This document shows positions 16,080 through 25,640 of a DNA stretch of 64,000 nucleotides, one piece after another; the stretch's first letter is position 1, and the number at the start of each line of letters is the position of its first letter. The DNA comes from Clostridium sp. Ade.TY (GTDB taxonomy: Bacteria > Bacillota > Clostridia > Clostridiales > Clostridiaceae). The notes below the pieces were generated by a model. That model made no database searches. It was not told the DNA's origin and was given only the letters and a program-made list of their open reading frames with translations. A program made the position numbers and the translations under genes. The stretch covers positions 62,001 through 126,000 of the forward strand of contig NZ_AVSV01000016.1 of the NCBI RefSeq assembly GCF_000498355.1, read 5' to 3'.

Positions 16080-19000
16080 ATGCTTAATAAAATTGATACA
16101 AGACTACAATTTTATAGATCATTGACAGATGACACTGTAAATAAAATAAATAATTTAAAGAGCATTGTTATTGATAGTAAAAAAATGGTTGAAGTAATCA
16201 TAATAAGTGGGGATAATGTGGATAACATTGCACAAGTTGTGGATAACTTAGGGGGAAAATACGAAAATTTAGGATATGGATATGGAATAGTTACATTGCC
16301 TGTGGATAATTTATCGAAATTAGAATTATATAAAACTATACAATATATAGAATTGCCTAAAGAATTATATATTTCAGATTCAGAAAGTAATAGGGCAGCT
16401 TGTATTTTAAATGCACAAAGTAGCTATAATGTTGATGGTTCTGGAGTTATTATAGGATTCATAGATACAGGTATAGATTATATGCATCCTGGATTTAGAA
16501 GTGAAGATGGAAGTACACGAATTGAATATATATATGATTTAAGTTTAGATGGAAAAGTATATGATAAAAATACAATAAATGAAGCTATAAAAAATAGTAA
16601 TCCAAGTAGTATAGTTCCATCTACAGATTTTTTAGAACATGGAACTCATGTTGCTGGGATTGCTTGCGCAGGAGGAAATATCCCAAAATATAATTATGGG
16701 GTAGCACCTAATAGTTCAATAATTATGGTTAAAGCAAATAGAGGAAGATTTGCTTTAAGTACTCAAATACTTAGAGGTCTTAAATTTTTAGTTGATAAAA
16801 GCAAAGAATTAAATATGCCTCTTGTTGTTAATATAAGTTTAAGTACAAATGATGGAGCACATAATGGAAATTCATTATTAGAAAAATATATAAGCACTGT
16901 ATGTGACTTAGAAAGAATAACAGTTGTAATTGCAGCTGGTAATGAAGGGGATGCTTCCCATCATGTTGGTGGTGAACTTAGGGAAGAGCAAACAATAGAT
17001 ATTAATATTTCTGAAGATGAAACATATATAGAATTAGCTTTGTATAAAGATATATTACCTAATATAAGAGTACAAATTATTAATCCAACAGGAAAGATGA
17101 GTCAAGAAATAGAAGTTAAGAGTGGTCTTAATGAAGTTTTTTTAGATGGAGATAAAATAATATTATATTCATCTGGTCCAAAACCCTTTGATTTGCTTGG
17201 AGAGATAATAATTGGTTTTATACCTGGTGGAGAATATTTAGTTAGTGGTATATGGAGATTTAAAATTAAAGTTGTTAATAATTATAATGGAATATATAAT
17301 ATATGGCTTCCAGTTAGAGAAGGATTAAATAAAAATACCAAATTTTTAAGGCCTACTTTATTTAATACATTAGGAATACCAGCGACAGTTAGTAATGTTA
17401 TATCTGTGGGGAGTTATAATTATTTAACTAATACAATATCACCGTTTAGTGGTAGAGGTATAGCAGTTAATAAATGTTTTATGAAACCTGACATAATAGC
17501 GCCAGGAGAAGGAATTATATCAACAGTTCCTTTTGGCGAATTTGATTCTAAAAGTGGAACATCTATGGCTACACCACATATAGCTGGAATAGCTGCTTTA
17601 TTTATGCAATGGGGAATAGTAAAAAATAATGATAAATTTTTATTTGGAGAAAGACTTAAAAATTATTTAGTAAGAGGTGCAAGAAGAGATAGACCAAGCA
17701 TAGAGTATCCTAATCCTCTTTGGGGATACGGAACGGTATGTGCTTATGATTCATTTGAAATTCTTAGGAATGAATTAAAGCTTCCAATTAACAATATGAG
17801 AAGTGAAAATAGACAGACAAAAGATAATAGAGTAGTTATAGAATACACTGGAGATATTGAAAAAGCACTTTCAAAATATAAAGATATAGATATAAATATA
17901 TTAGATGAAACTTTTGCTGTAATTAATATTAGGGATGGAAATTTAGAAAAGATAATGAATGATAATCCAGAAATAGTTTTTAGTGAATCACAATCTATAT
18001 ATACACTTAATGATATTTCTCCAGTTGAAGCATCAGGCGCTCCTATGTTTCATAAAAATCCATATCTTACATTGAATGGACGAGGTGTGATTGTTGGAAT
18101 AATAGATACTGGAATAGATTATATGAATAAAGAATTTATGAGGGAAGATGATACAACAAGAATCTTCTCGTTATGGGATCAGACTATAGTAGAAAATATT
18201 AATCAATCTGAAAATAGTTTTGGTTATGGAAAAGTTTTTACTGAGGAAGATATAAATAAAGCTATAAATACAAGTAAATCTGGAGGAGATCCATATTCAG
18301 TTGTTAATAGTGTAGATACAATAGGACATGGAACAATGGTTGCTGGAGTAGTTGGTGCTAGAGGAAGAAATCCAGGTTTAGTTGGAGTAGCACCTGATTG
18401 TGATTTTATAGTTGTAAAATTAAAAGAAGCTTCTGAGGAGTATTTAGAAAATCTTGGAGTAACATCAAAGGGAGAAGGAAGATATGAAAATGTTGATGTT
18501 TTATTAGGGATAAAATTTATATTAAATGAAGCTAAAAGGAAAAATGTACCCTTTGTTATTTATATACCGTTAGGAACAAATATAGGGGCACATGATGGTA
18601 GTTCTGTTGTTGAAAGATTTATTGGAGATATATCAAAAAGAAGGGGATTAGCAGTTGTAACTTGTACTGGAAATGAGGGGAATACAGATACTCATACATT
18701 AGGAAGAATAGAAAAAACAGGAGATATAAATAATATAGAGCTTAATGTTGATAGGAGACAAAATGATCTTTTTTTAGAAATTTGGGTTAATAAACCAGAT
18801 AAGGTGTCTTTATCTATAGTTTCACCTTCTGGGGAGGTTATAGAAAAAATACCTTCAAAAATAAAACAAGTTCAGGAAATAAAGTTTGTGTTTGAAGGAA
18901 CTACTATGTTTATAGAATATAGAATACCAGAAGAAACAACAGGAGATGAACTTATTAAGATAAGAATGAAAGATTTAAAAGAGGGAATTTGGCAATTTAA

Positions 19001-19559
19001 ATTAATTGGAGATTATATTGTTAATGGTGAATATAATGCTTGGATTCCACAAAGAGCATTAATAGAAGAGGATACGAAATTTTTAAATTCTAATCAATAT
19101 ACAACTTTAACAATTCCTGCAACATCTCAAATGGCTATAGTATCTGCTCATTATAATCAAAATAATAATGCTACAGTAGGAAGTTCGGGAAGAGGATATA
19201 CTAGAGATGGAAGGCAAAAACCTGACATAGCTTGTGGTGGAATAAATGCTACTGTATTAGCACCTGGCGGAGGAACAAAACTTGCATCGGGTTCATCAAT
19301 TGGGGGGGCTGTACTTGCTGGATGTTGCGCATTGCTTCTTCAATGGGGGATAGTGGATAATAATGATCCAACAATGTATTCTGTAAAAATGAAGACTTAT
19401 ATAATAAGAGGGGCTGAAAAGCGTTCAGGTGATGTTTATCCAAATAGGCAGTGGGGATATGGAATGATTAGCATTAGAGGAATATTCGATAATATAAGAA
19501 GTAGGGGATATGATGAATTTTATTTAGGAGATATGTTTGTTAGAAGGCCTAATAAATAA
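16080..19559 (+). CDS. Tandem subtilisin-like germination protease (CspBA-type fusion)
   Basis: I use ATG 16080, 8 bases after AAGGTGG, giving 1159 residues; GTG 16068 overlaps the site. Two full S8 protease units lie in one chain. Unit 1 has a prodomain (about 1-100) and the triad Asp129 (FIDTGID), His187 (EHGTHVAG) and Ser495 (SGTSMATPH), with AAGNEG for the oxyanion. Unit 2 has a prodomain-like stretch (about 575-650), then Asp676 (IDTGID), His750 (GHGTMVAG) and Ser1073, but the serine motif reads SGSSIGGAV. Each unit has the long Csp-type insert (LPVREGLNKNTKF, IPQRALIEEDTKF). Csp proteases activate pro-SleC during spore germination, and sleC is the next gene. In C. perfringens CspB, CspA and CspC are separate; a CspBA fusion is known from C. 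difficile. Confidence 0.9.
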   Translation: MLNKIDTRLQFYRSLTDDTVNKINNLKSIVIDSKKMVEVIIISGDNVDNIAQVVDNLGGKYENLGYGYGIVTLPVDNLSKLELYKTIQYIELPKELYISDSESNRAACILNAQSSYNVDGSGVIIGFIDTGIDYMHPGFRSEDGSTRIEYIYDLSLDGKVYDKNTINEAIKNSNPSSIVPSTDFLEHGTHVAGIACAGGNIPKYNYGVAPNSSIIMVKANRGRFALSTQILRGLKFLVDKSKELNMPLVVNISLSTNDGAHNGNSLLEKYISTVCDLERITVVIAAGNEGDASHHVGGELREEQTIDINISEDETYIELALYKDILPNIRVQIINPTGKMSQEIEVKSGLNEVFLDGDKIILYSSGPKPFDLLGEIIIGFIPGGEYLVSGIWRFKIKVVNNYNGIYNIWLPVREGLNKNTKFLRPTLFNTLGIPATVSNVISVGSYNYLTNTISPFSGRGIAVNKCFMKPDIIAPGEGIISTVPFGEFDSKSGTSMATPHIAGIAALFMQWGIVKNNDKFLFGERLKNYLVRGARRDRPSIEYPNPLWGYGTVCAYDSFEILRNELKLPINNMRSENRQTKDNRVVIEYTGDIEKALSKYKDIDINILDETFAVINIRDGNLEKIMNDNPEIVFSESQSIYTLNDISPVEASGAPMFHKNPYLTLNGRGVIVGIIDTGIDYMNKEFMREDDTTRIFSLWDQTIVENINQSENSFGYGKVFTEEDINKAINTSKSGGDPYSVVNSVDTIGHGTMVAGVVGARGRNPGLVGVAPDCDFIVVKLKEASEEYLENLGVTSKGEGRYENVDVLLGIKFILNEAKRKNVPFVIYIPLGTNIGAHDGSSVVERFIGDISKRRGLAVVTCTGNEGNTDTHTLGRIEKTGDINNIELNVDRRQNDLFLEIWVNKPDKVSLSIVSPSGEVIEKIPSKIKQVQEIKFVFEGTTMFIEYRIPEETTGDELIKIRMKDLKEGIWQFKLIGDYIVNGEYNAWIPQRALIEEDTKFLNSNQYTTLTIPATSQMAIVSAHYNQNNNATVGSSGRGYTRDGRQKPDIACGGINATVLAPGGGTKLASGSSIGGAVLAGCCALLLQWGIVDNNDPTMYSVKMKTYIIRGAEKRSGDVYPNRQWGYGMISIRGIFDNIRSRGYDEFYLGDMFVRRPNK

Positions 19560-19620
19560 TTTCACCAATTTATAATATAAAGCATAAATTATTTATAAAA
19601 GCAATAATAAGGAGTAACTA

Positions 19621-20853
19621 ATGGCTGAAAAGGGTCGATTAAGATTACAATGTTTTAAAGGAGATACTTTCATTCCTTTAGATGGTTGCAAAGTAACTGT
19701 AACAACAGATGATGGCAGACAAACAAATGTTGAATTAGTAACTGATTCATCAGGAAAAACTCAAACTATAGAGCTTAATGCTCCTCCTTTAGAAAACTCT
19801 CAATCTCCAACAGGAGGTATACCATATAGTTTATGCGATATTAAAGTTGAGAGAAATGGATTTGAACCATTTATAGTGCAAGGATGTCAAATTTATCCAG
19901 TAGAAACTGCGCTTCAATTATGTAATTTAAATGAAACTAATATGAATAGGGCAACAAGAGCAGATGTAATAGTTGTACAACCTAATAGACTTGTAGGAGA
20001 TTTCCCTCAAAAGATACCAGAAGATGTAGATAAAGAATTACCACCTCCATCAAGTGGTGTTGTTCTTCCGAAGCCTATAGTACCAGAATTTATAATTGTT
20101 CATGATGGATTACCAAATTCATCAGGAGTAAATCATAGAGTTTTATATAGAGATTATATAAAAAATGTTGCATCAAGTGAAATATATTCAACTTGGTCAG
20201 ATAACACAATAAGAGCAAATGTTTTTTGTATAATATCATTTACTTTAAATAGAATTTATACAGAATGGTATAGATCAAAAGGTAAAACCTTTGATATAAC
20301 AAATTCTACAGCATATGATCATGCGTTTAGTTTTGGTAGAAATATATATGATAATATATCCAATATAGTTGATGAAGTATTTTCAACATATGTAAGAAGG
20401 ATTGATAGAAAACAACCCCTTTTAACTCAATATTGTGATGGTAAAAACGTTAAGTGTCCAGGATGGCTTACTCAATGGGGAAGTAAAGACTTAGGAGATC
20501 AGGGTAAATCATCATTTGATATTTTAAAATATTATTATGGGAATAATATTGAATTAGTAACAGCGGAAGTTGTAAAAGGTAGTCCAAAATCTTATCCAGG
20601 ATATGATTTAACAATAGGATCTAGAGGAGAACCAGTTAGAGTAACACAAGAATATTTAAATAGAATATCTCAAAATTATCCATTAATCCCTAAAGTACCT
20701 CAAGATGGTGTTTATGGAGATAAAACTGCTAATCAAGTTAAGGTTTTCCAAAGTGTATTTGGATTACCACAAACAGGTATAGTGGATTATAGAACTTGGT
20801 ATAAAATATCTGAAATATATGTTGGTGTAACAAGAATAGCAGAATTAAAATAA
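19621..20853 (+). CDS. sleC: Spore cortex-lytic enzyme SleC (pro-form)
   Basis: This 410-residue protein matches clostridial SleC, a lytic transglycosylase made as an inactive precursor, stored in the spore and cut by Csp proteases at germination to break cortex peptidoglycan. The N-terminal half is the pre/pro region (beta-rich, RLRLQCFKGDTFIPLDGCKVTV). A Pro-rich linker (LPPPSSGVVLPKP) is followed by the SpoIID-like catalytic part, HRVLYRDYIKNVASSEIYSTW to TAYDHAFSFGR. The C-terminus is a peptidoglycan-binding domain (GEPVRVTQEYLNRI, DGVYGDKTANQVKVFQ). ATG 19621 follows AAGGAGT, 61 bp after the Csp gene. The pairing with the tandem protease supports the role. Confidence 0.95.
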   Translation: MAEKGRLRLQCFKGDTFIPLDGCKVTVTTDDGRQTNVELVTDSSGKTQTIELNAPPLENSQSPTGGIPYSLCDIKVERNGFEPFIVQGCQIYPVETALQLCNLNETNMNRATRADVIVVQPNRLVGDFPQKIPEDVDKELPPPSSGVVLPKPIVPEFIIVHDGLPNSSGVNHRVLYRDYIKNVASSEIYSTWSDNTIRANVFCIISFTLNRIYTEWYRSKGKTFDITNSTAYDHAFSFGRNIYDNISNIVDEVFSTYVRRIDRKQPLLTQYCDGKNVKCPGWLTQWGSKDLGDQGKSSFDILKYYYGNNIELVTAEVVKGSPKSYPGYDLTIGSRGEPVRVTQEYLNRISQNYPLIPKVPQDGVYGDKTANQVKVFQSVFGLPQTGIVDYRTWYKISEIYVGVTRIAELK

Positions 20854-20862
20854 AATTTATAA

Positions 20863-20900
20863 AAAAAGAAGTACTAGGATTTAACCTAGTGCTTCTTTTT
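20863..20900. terminator. Bidirectional terminator between sleC and YkvI-like gene
   Basis: AAAAAGAAGTACTAGG (20863-20878) pairs with CCTAGTGCTTCTTTTT (20885-20900), with one G-T pair. The right arm overlaps the stop codon of the minus-strand gene. Confidence 0.85.
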
Positions 20901-21963
20901 AATTATTTAACTGTTTTCTATTTTTAAAGTAAAATAAACAACATTGAAAAATAAATATAAGGCTTAGAAGACCAAAAAGTGGATACAAAGTTGAAATCAA
21001 ATTACCAAATCCAAAAAGTGATATTGGAAAAGCTATAAAAATTACTAAAAGAACTGATTTTTTAAAGTTCATTTTAAATGAATATTCCATTGTTTTACTT
21101 ATTGAATATACATCAGAAACTTCAGTTGAGAACATTTCTAATAATATAACCATGAGCAACAGTGCTTGTAATATATAGCTAAATCTCTTAGATACAAATA
21201 ATAACGGAATTTCATATTGATAAATATATGGTTGGTTAACAGTAAGCAATAAATTTATCATTAGGCAAAGAATTGTTAAGCCTAATGCTCCAAAAATAAC
21301 TCCAAGTGTCATAGTTTTTGTTTTTTTAACACTTGTACTTAAAGGTACAAGAACACCACTACAACATAAAATATTGTAGCCAGCATATAAAATTGTTGAT
21401 ACTATTAAGCCTTTATCCTTTGGAGCTTCAAAAGATAATATATTTTCAAAAGTTATAAGTTCACTACATAAAACAAAATAAAGTATTGTTATTGTAGTAA
21501 TTGTAAATATAAGTGTTGGTACAATAAATGAGTTTACTTCAATTAGGCCATTAGTTCCTCTGAATAAGAAAAATATAGCTATTCCCATCATAATTAATGT
21601 ACCAACTATTTTAGGAAGCCCAAAAAATTGATTAATAAGTGCACCACTTCCAGCTAGAATTATAGATGCACTTGAGATTAAGTAAATTGTTGTTATTCCT
21701 CCAGTAATTTTTCCAAAAAAGTTTGGACTTATCTTATGTATAACATCTCCATAAGAGTTTAATTTATATTTTATACCAATCTTTGAAATAATGGTTCCCA
21801 TAGCAATATAAAAAATTCCACAAATTATTATAGAAACAAAGCTCATTACTCCAAATGATGTGAAAAATTGAGTTATTTCTTTTCCAGAAGCAAGACCAGC
21901 ACCTACAACTGTGCCAATAAAAACAACTGCAACTTGAAATATTTTAATCAACTCTTTTTTCAA
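20899..21963 (-). CDS. YkvI-family membrane protein (putative amino-acid transporter)
   Basis: This 354-residue protein has about ten hydrophobic helices and no signal peptide. The start FQVAVVFIGTVVGAGLASGKEITQFF is the hallmark of the YkvI family, distant relatives of APC-fold amino-acid transporters in which the broken first helix (GAGLASG) binds substrate. YkvI proteins have no proven substrate. The start is TTG 21963, 7 bases after AAGGAGGT. It is divergent from the lipoprotein gene at 22105 and convergent with sleC. The family call is good; transport is inferred from the fold. Confidence 0.85.
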   Translation of the reverse strand: MKKELIKIFQVAVVFIGTVVGAGLASGKEITQFFTSFGVMSFVSIIICGIFYIAMGTIISKIGIKYKLNSYGDVIHKISPNFFGKITGGITTIYLISSASIILAGSGALINQFFGLPKIVGTLIMMGIAIFFLFRGTNGLIEVNSFIVPTLIFTITTITILYFVLCSELITFENILSFEAPKDKGLIVSTILYAGYNILCCSGVLVPLSTSVKKTKTMTLGVIFGALGLTILCLMINLLLTVNQPYIYQYEIPLLFVSKRFSYILQALLLMVILLEMFSTEVSDVYSISKTMEYSFKMNFKKSVLLVIFIAFPISLFGFGNLISTLYPLFGLLSLIFIFQCCLFYFKNRKQLNN

Positions 21964-22104
21964 AATGTTACCTCCTTAAATAAAATTGCTCTTAATAACA
22001 AATATACAAGCTAAACTTAAGATTTATTCTATTTATAAGTGAATAAGGTACATTTTCTAAGGAAAACTAATTATAAATATGGAATGTAAAGGAGTGAAAT
22101 TCTT

Positions 22105-23202
22105 TTGAATAAAAAAAGGCTTTTAGTTATTATTATGATATTGATTTTATGTATAGTTGGATGTAAAAAAAGTGAGGATAATTATAAATTTAAAGATAGA
22201 TTTAATATTCAATTATCAAAAAAAGCAGCAACAATATATTTAGATTGTCTTAAAAGAAATGATATTGAAGGTGCAAATGCTATTTCAACACCAGATCTTG
22301 TAACACAGAATAAAGTGAAAAGTTTAGCTGATATGCCAATAGTTTCATTTTCAATAGGTAATTTAACTGAAACTGGATTAAGTGCTTATGTCGAATATCA
22401 ATGTGCTAGAATTAATAAAAATTCCTTAAATGCAAACTTAGATAGTATTACAGTAAAGGTAGTTAAATTAGGTAATGAATATAAAGTATCAGATATTAAA
22501 AGTGATAATTTAAAAGAAATATATGTTAAGAGCAATGAATTAAGATCTATTATAAATGGAGCAGGAAGTAGTGAATTAGTATTTACATTAAATGATTTGC
22601 CAGCAGAAACTTATCCTAAATATATTACTCCACCTATTAAAAAAGAGGAAATACCAAAAGATAAATTTTCAGCGTTAGGAATTAGTTATGATGGAAGTAA
22701 TTTAGCATTTGGGACAACTAATGGTAAAGATAGTTTTGTTGGTATAGCTATTGTGGAACAGGAAAAAGAGTCCATGGCAAATGTTCAAGATAGTTTAGCA
22801 CAAGGAAAAGATGGTGAATCTAAAGGTGTTGATGAAAACACATTAAGAAAGGTATTTGAAAAACCAACAGCTCAAAAAATAATACCTTACGATATTTTAA
22901 AAGATAGTAAAATAGAAAATTTAATATTTACTGAAGACGAGGGTGATCTTTTGGTTCAGTATACACAAAGTGGTAAAAAGGGAATGGGACTTAAAATATA
23001 TAAAAATCCTGATGGAAAATTAGTTGAAATAGATTTTGAAAAGTTATTTCCAATGGATAAATATAATATAGTTTATGAAATGGCAACAAAAACAGAGCTT
23101 ATAATAAGTGTTTTAACTAATGGAGAAAGAAACGATATATCACAAGATTTATTAGGAAAATATAGAATAGATTTAGTGAAAGAGGTTATGGATAAAATAT
23201 AA
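22105..23202 (+). CDS. Lipoprotein of unknown function
   Basis: The start is TTG 22105, behind AAAGGAGTG. Residues 1-20 form a lipoprotein signal (MNKKRLLVIIMI...IVGC) with Cys20 as the lipidated residue, followed by a Lys/Ser-rich linker. The mature part (about 345 residues) has no domain I recognise. It contains a helical NTF2-like region near residues 35-110 (AATIYLDCLKRNDIEGANAISTPDL) and later beta-rich segments with KYITPPIKKEEIPKDKFSALGISYDGSNLAFGTT. It is probably anchored outside the membrane. The next gene starts 76 bp later; no linked transporter or kinase suggests a role. Confidence 0.8.
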   Translation: MNKKRLLVIIMILILCIVGCKKSEDNYKFKDRFNIQLSKKAATIYLDCLKRNDIEGANAISTPDLVTQNKVKSLADMPIVSFSIGNLTETGLSAYVEYQCARINKNSLNANLDSITVKVVKLGNEYKVSDIKSDNLKEIYVKSNELRSIINGAGSSELVFTLNDLPAETYPKYITPPIKKEEIPKDKFSALGISYDGSNLAFGTTNGKDSFVGIAIVEQEKESMANVQDSLAQGKDGESKGVDENTLRKVFEKPTAQKIIPYDILKDSKIENLIFTEDEGDLLVQYTQSGKKGMGLKIYKNPDGKLVEIDFEKLFPMDKYNIVYEMATKTELIISVLTNGERNDISQDLLGKYRIDLVKEVMDKI

Positions 23203-23278
23203 TAAAACCATCAGGAAATAAAATTTCACTTATGATATTATAGTTATAAAGTACATAAATAATTTGGAGGAAATCATA

Positions 23279-24202
23279 GTGAAAGAATGGAATTGTAAGA
23301 GATATCATAGTTTAAACTATTTTTTACGAAATAAATTTAATGAAAAAGTATTTAAAATATCACTAGATGGAGGCTTTTCTTGTCCAAACAGAGATGGGAC
23401 TATAAGTAAAGGTGGATGTCTTTTCTGTAGTGAAAGTGGTTCAGGAGATTATGCTGGAAATAGGGTTTTACCAATAGGTAAGCAATTTTGCGATATAAAA
23501 GAAATGATGAATAAGAAATGGAAAGAAGGAAAATACATAGCTTATTTTCAAGCATTTACTAATACATATGCTCCAGTTGATGAATTAAGAGAAAAGTATA
23601 AGGAAGCATTAAAACAAGATGGAGTTGTTGCACTTGCTATTGCAACTAGGCCAGATTGTTTAGGAGATGATGTTTTAGATCTTTTAGAAGAGATTAATAA
23701 GGAAGTATATGTTTGGGTAGAACTTGGACTTCAAACTGTTTCAGATGAAACTGCAAGAAAAATAAATAGAGGATATAAATTAGATGTATATGAAGATGCA
23801 ATTTCTAGATTAAAGAAAAGAAATATTGACTTTGTAACTCATTGTATATTTGGACTTCCAGGAGAAACAAAAGAAGATATGCTAAATACAGTTAAATATA
23901 TAAGTAAAACTGGATCTAGAGGAATAAAATTTCACCTTTTACATTTAATGAAACATACACCTATGGTTAAATTATATGAAAGAGGAGAATTAGAATTTTT
24001 ATCACAAGATGACTATATAGATTTAATATGTAAAAGTATATCTATACTTCCAGAAGATATGGTAGTTCATAGGCTTACAGGAGATGCTCCAAGGGACCTT
24101 TTAATAGGACCAATGTGGAGTCTTAAAAAATGGGAAGTTTTAAATGCTATAGATAAAGCATTAGTTGATAATGAAATATATCAAGGAAAAGATTTTAAAT
24201 AA
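23279..24202 (+). CDS. TIGR01212-family radical SAM protein (YtqA-like)
   Basis: I prefer GTG 23279, 8 bases after GGAGG; the upstream TTG lies inside the ribosome site. The 307-residue product carries the radical SAM cluster motif in an expanded form, CPNRDGTISKGGCLFC, then SGSGDYAG and EARP-like ATRPDC. The family order IDVTHCIFGLPGETKEDM and LHLMKHTPM is intact. Relatives resemble the Elp3-type radical SAM core without the acetyltransferase half. The reaction is unknown; an RNA-modifying role has been suggested for the family but is not shown by this sequence. The two-Cys spacing in the cluster motif is family-typical, not damage. Confidence 0.9.
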   Translation: MKEWNCKRYHSLNYFLRNKFNEKVFKISLDGGFSCPNRDGTISKGGCLFCSESGSGDYAGNRVLPIGKQFCDIKEMMNKKWKEGKYIAYFQAFTNTYAPVDELREKYKEALKQDGVVALAIATRPDCLGDDVLDLLEEINKEVYVWVELGLQTVSDETARKINRGYKLDVYEDAISRLKKRNIDFVTHCIFGLPGETKEDMLNTVKYISKTGSRGIKFHLLHLMKHTPMVKLYERGELEFLSQDDYIDLICKSISILPEDMVVHRLTGDAPRDLLIGPMWSLKKWEVLNAIDKALVDNEIYQGKDFK

Positions 24203-24209
24203 TATAAAT

Positions 24210-24236
24210 ACAAGAAAGCCCAATGGGCTTTCTTGT
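24210..24236 (+). terminator. Hairpin after radical SAM gene
   Basis: ACAAGAAAGCCC pairs with GGGCTTTCTTGT. The stem is strong but the T run is missing (GATTGTT), so termination is probably partial. Confidence 0.55.
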
Positions 24237-24272
24237 GATTGTTAAAAAGAAAAAGATGAGGATGGGAAAAAT

Positions 24273-24986
24273 ATGAATATAGACGTAATTATTTCAGCAG
24301 ATAATATAGAGGAAAGTAAGGTTAAAGATAAAGTTGTAATTGTTATTGATATGTTAAGAGCAACTACAGTAATTACTACAGCTTTTATGAATGGATGTAG
24401 AGAAGTTATACCATGTCTTACAGTTGATGATGCAATAATAGAAGGTGAAAGATTTAATAGAGATGAATTTGTGCTTGGTGGAGAAAGACGAGCTATGAAA
24501 ATAGAAGGATTTGACTTATCAAATTCACCATTAGAATATACACAAGATGTTGTTAAAAATAAAACAGTTATAATAACAACAACAAATGGGACAAGAACAT
24601 TAACTAAATGTAAAGATGCAAAAAGAATTTTTGTAGCTTCAGTAATAAACGGAGCAGCAGTTGCTAGAAAGCTTATGGAATTAGGTGAAGATGTTACAAT
24701 AATTAATGCAGGAACAAATGGAGAATTTTCAATGGATGATTTTATATGTGGAGGATATATAATAAATGAAATGCTAAGTATAAATGAGAATTTATATTTA
24801 ACAGATATAGCAAAAACAGCTAAATATGTTTATGAAAATAATAAAACTATTCAAAGTTTTATAAAAGATGCTAGACATTATGGTGTAATGAAAGAATTAG
24901 GTTTAATTGAAGATGTTGAATATGCTATGAAAAAAAATATTACTAATATTGTACCAGAATATATAGATGGACATATTATACAGTAA
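24273..24986 (+). CDS. comB: 2-phosphosulfolactate phosphatase (ComB family)
   Basis: The 237-residue protein has the ComB pattern: VIVIDMLRATTVITTAF near residue 25, LGGERRAMKIEGFDLSNSPLEY, ITTTNGTRTL, and INAGTNGEFSMDDFICGGYI. ComB hydrolyses 2-phosphosulfolactate and was first described in coenzyme M synthesis of methanogens. In clostridia, which make no coenzyme M, it may serve sulfolactate formation or a related Mg-dependent phosphatase reaction. ComA, the expected partner, is not in the window. The start ATG 24273 follows GATGGG. Family membership is secure; the physiological substrate is less so. Confidence 0.88.
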   Translation: MNIDVIISADNIEESKVKDKVVIVIDMLRATTVITTAFMNGCREVIPCLTVDDAIIEGERFNRDEFVLGGERRAMKIEGFDLSNSPLEYTQDVVKNKTVIITTTNGTRTLTKCKDAKRIFVASVINGAAVARKLMELGEDVTIINAGTNGEFSMDDFICGGYIINEMLSINENLYLTDIAKTAKYVYENNKTIQSFIKDARHYGVMKELGLIEDVEYAMKKNITNIVPEYIDGHIIQ

Positions 24987-25028
24987 ATTGAGTATTAATT
25001 TACAAAGTAATTAAATAAGGGGAAAGGC

Positions 25029-25595
25029 ATGGGTAGGGGTAATTTTCCTAAATTTTTTAAAAAGAAAAATATAAATATAGTTGAGGACTCCTCAGAGAGT
25101 AATTGTTACAAAATAGAAATAGAGCTATCAGATATTGGCTCAAATGTTCTTATAATATCAAGTTATCCTAAAAAAGTTGATTCTAGAATTTGTATAAAGC
25201 TTTTAAGAAAAATAATAAACTTTGTTAATGATAAGCATTGTGATTATTTTGAAAAAGGGATAAAAAGTATTTCTATAGTTAATCTATTTTCTTCATATGA
25301 AAATAATTTAAATGAAGAAGGATATCTAGATAATATAAATAGAAATAATGAGATAATAAAAGAATGTATTTTTGATAGTGATGTAATAATTGCAGCTTGG
25401 GGAGAACCTTTAAAAATTGATAAAAAGGTTTACAGAGAGAGAATAACGGATATTTTAGAGATAATAAGATATGATTTTTTAAATAGTGATAAGAAAAAAA
25501 CTTTCTTAAAAGTTGGAAAATCAACTAAATTTGGCTATCCAAAACATTGCTTTGCTTGGGATTCAAGAGATGAATTTAATAATTTTTTTAATTAA
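25029..25595 (+). CDS. DUF1643-family protein
   Basis: This 188-residue soluble protein shows DUF1643 features in order: a central strand VLIISSYPKK (in place of the family's NPSTAD), CIKLLRKIINFVN, the SIVNLFSSY motif, SDVIIAAWGEP, and the closing GYPKHCFAWDS (family G-x-P-x-H). The NLF, AWG and G-P-x-H blocks make the assignment reasonable even though the first block is altered. The family's function is unknown; DUF1643 domains have a nucleotide-hydrolase-like or uracil-glycosylase-like appearance. The start is ATG 25029 after AAGGGGAAAGG. Confidence 0.7.
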   Translation: MGRGNFPKFFKKKNINIVEDSSESNCYKIEIELSDIGSNVLIISSYPKKVDSRICIKLLRKIINFVNDKHCDYFEKGIKSISIVNLFSSYENNLNEEGYLDNINRNNEIIKECIFDSDVIIAAWGEPLKIDKKVYRERITDILEIIRYDFLNSDKKKTFLKVGKSTKFGYPKHCFAWDSRDEFNNFFN

Positions 25596-25633
25596 AAAAG
25601 GCCATTAGAGAGAAATACTCTAATGGCTTTTAT
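25595..25633. terminator. Bidirectional terminator, DUF1643 gene / rubrerythrin
   Basis: AAAAGGCCATTAGAG and CTCTAATGGCTTTT are complementary around a 7-base loop, with A and T runs on both sides. Confidence 0.85.
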
Positions 25634-25640
25634 ATTTATT

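Noticed and set aside
19582..19606. Sigma-G-type promoter directly before sleC
   Set aside because: GCATA and CAATAATA give a spacing of 15, and transcription would begin inside the ribosome site. The match is too weak.
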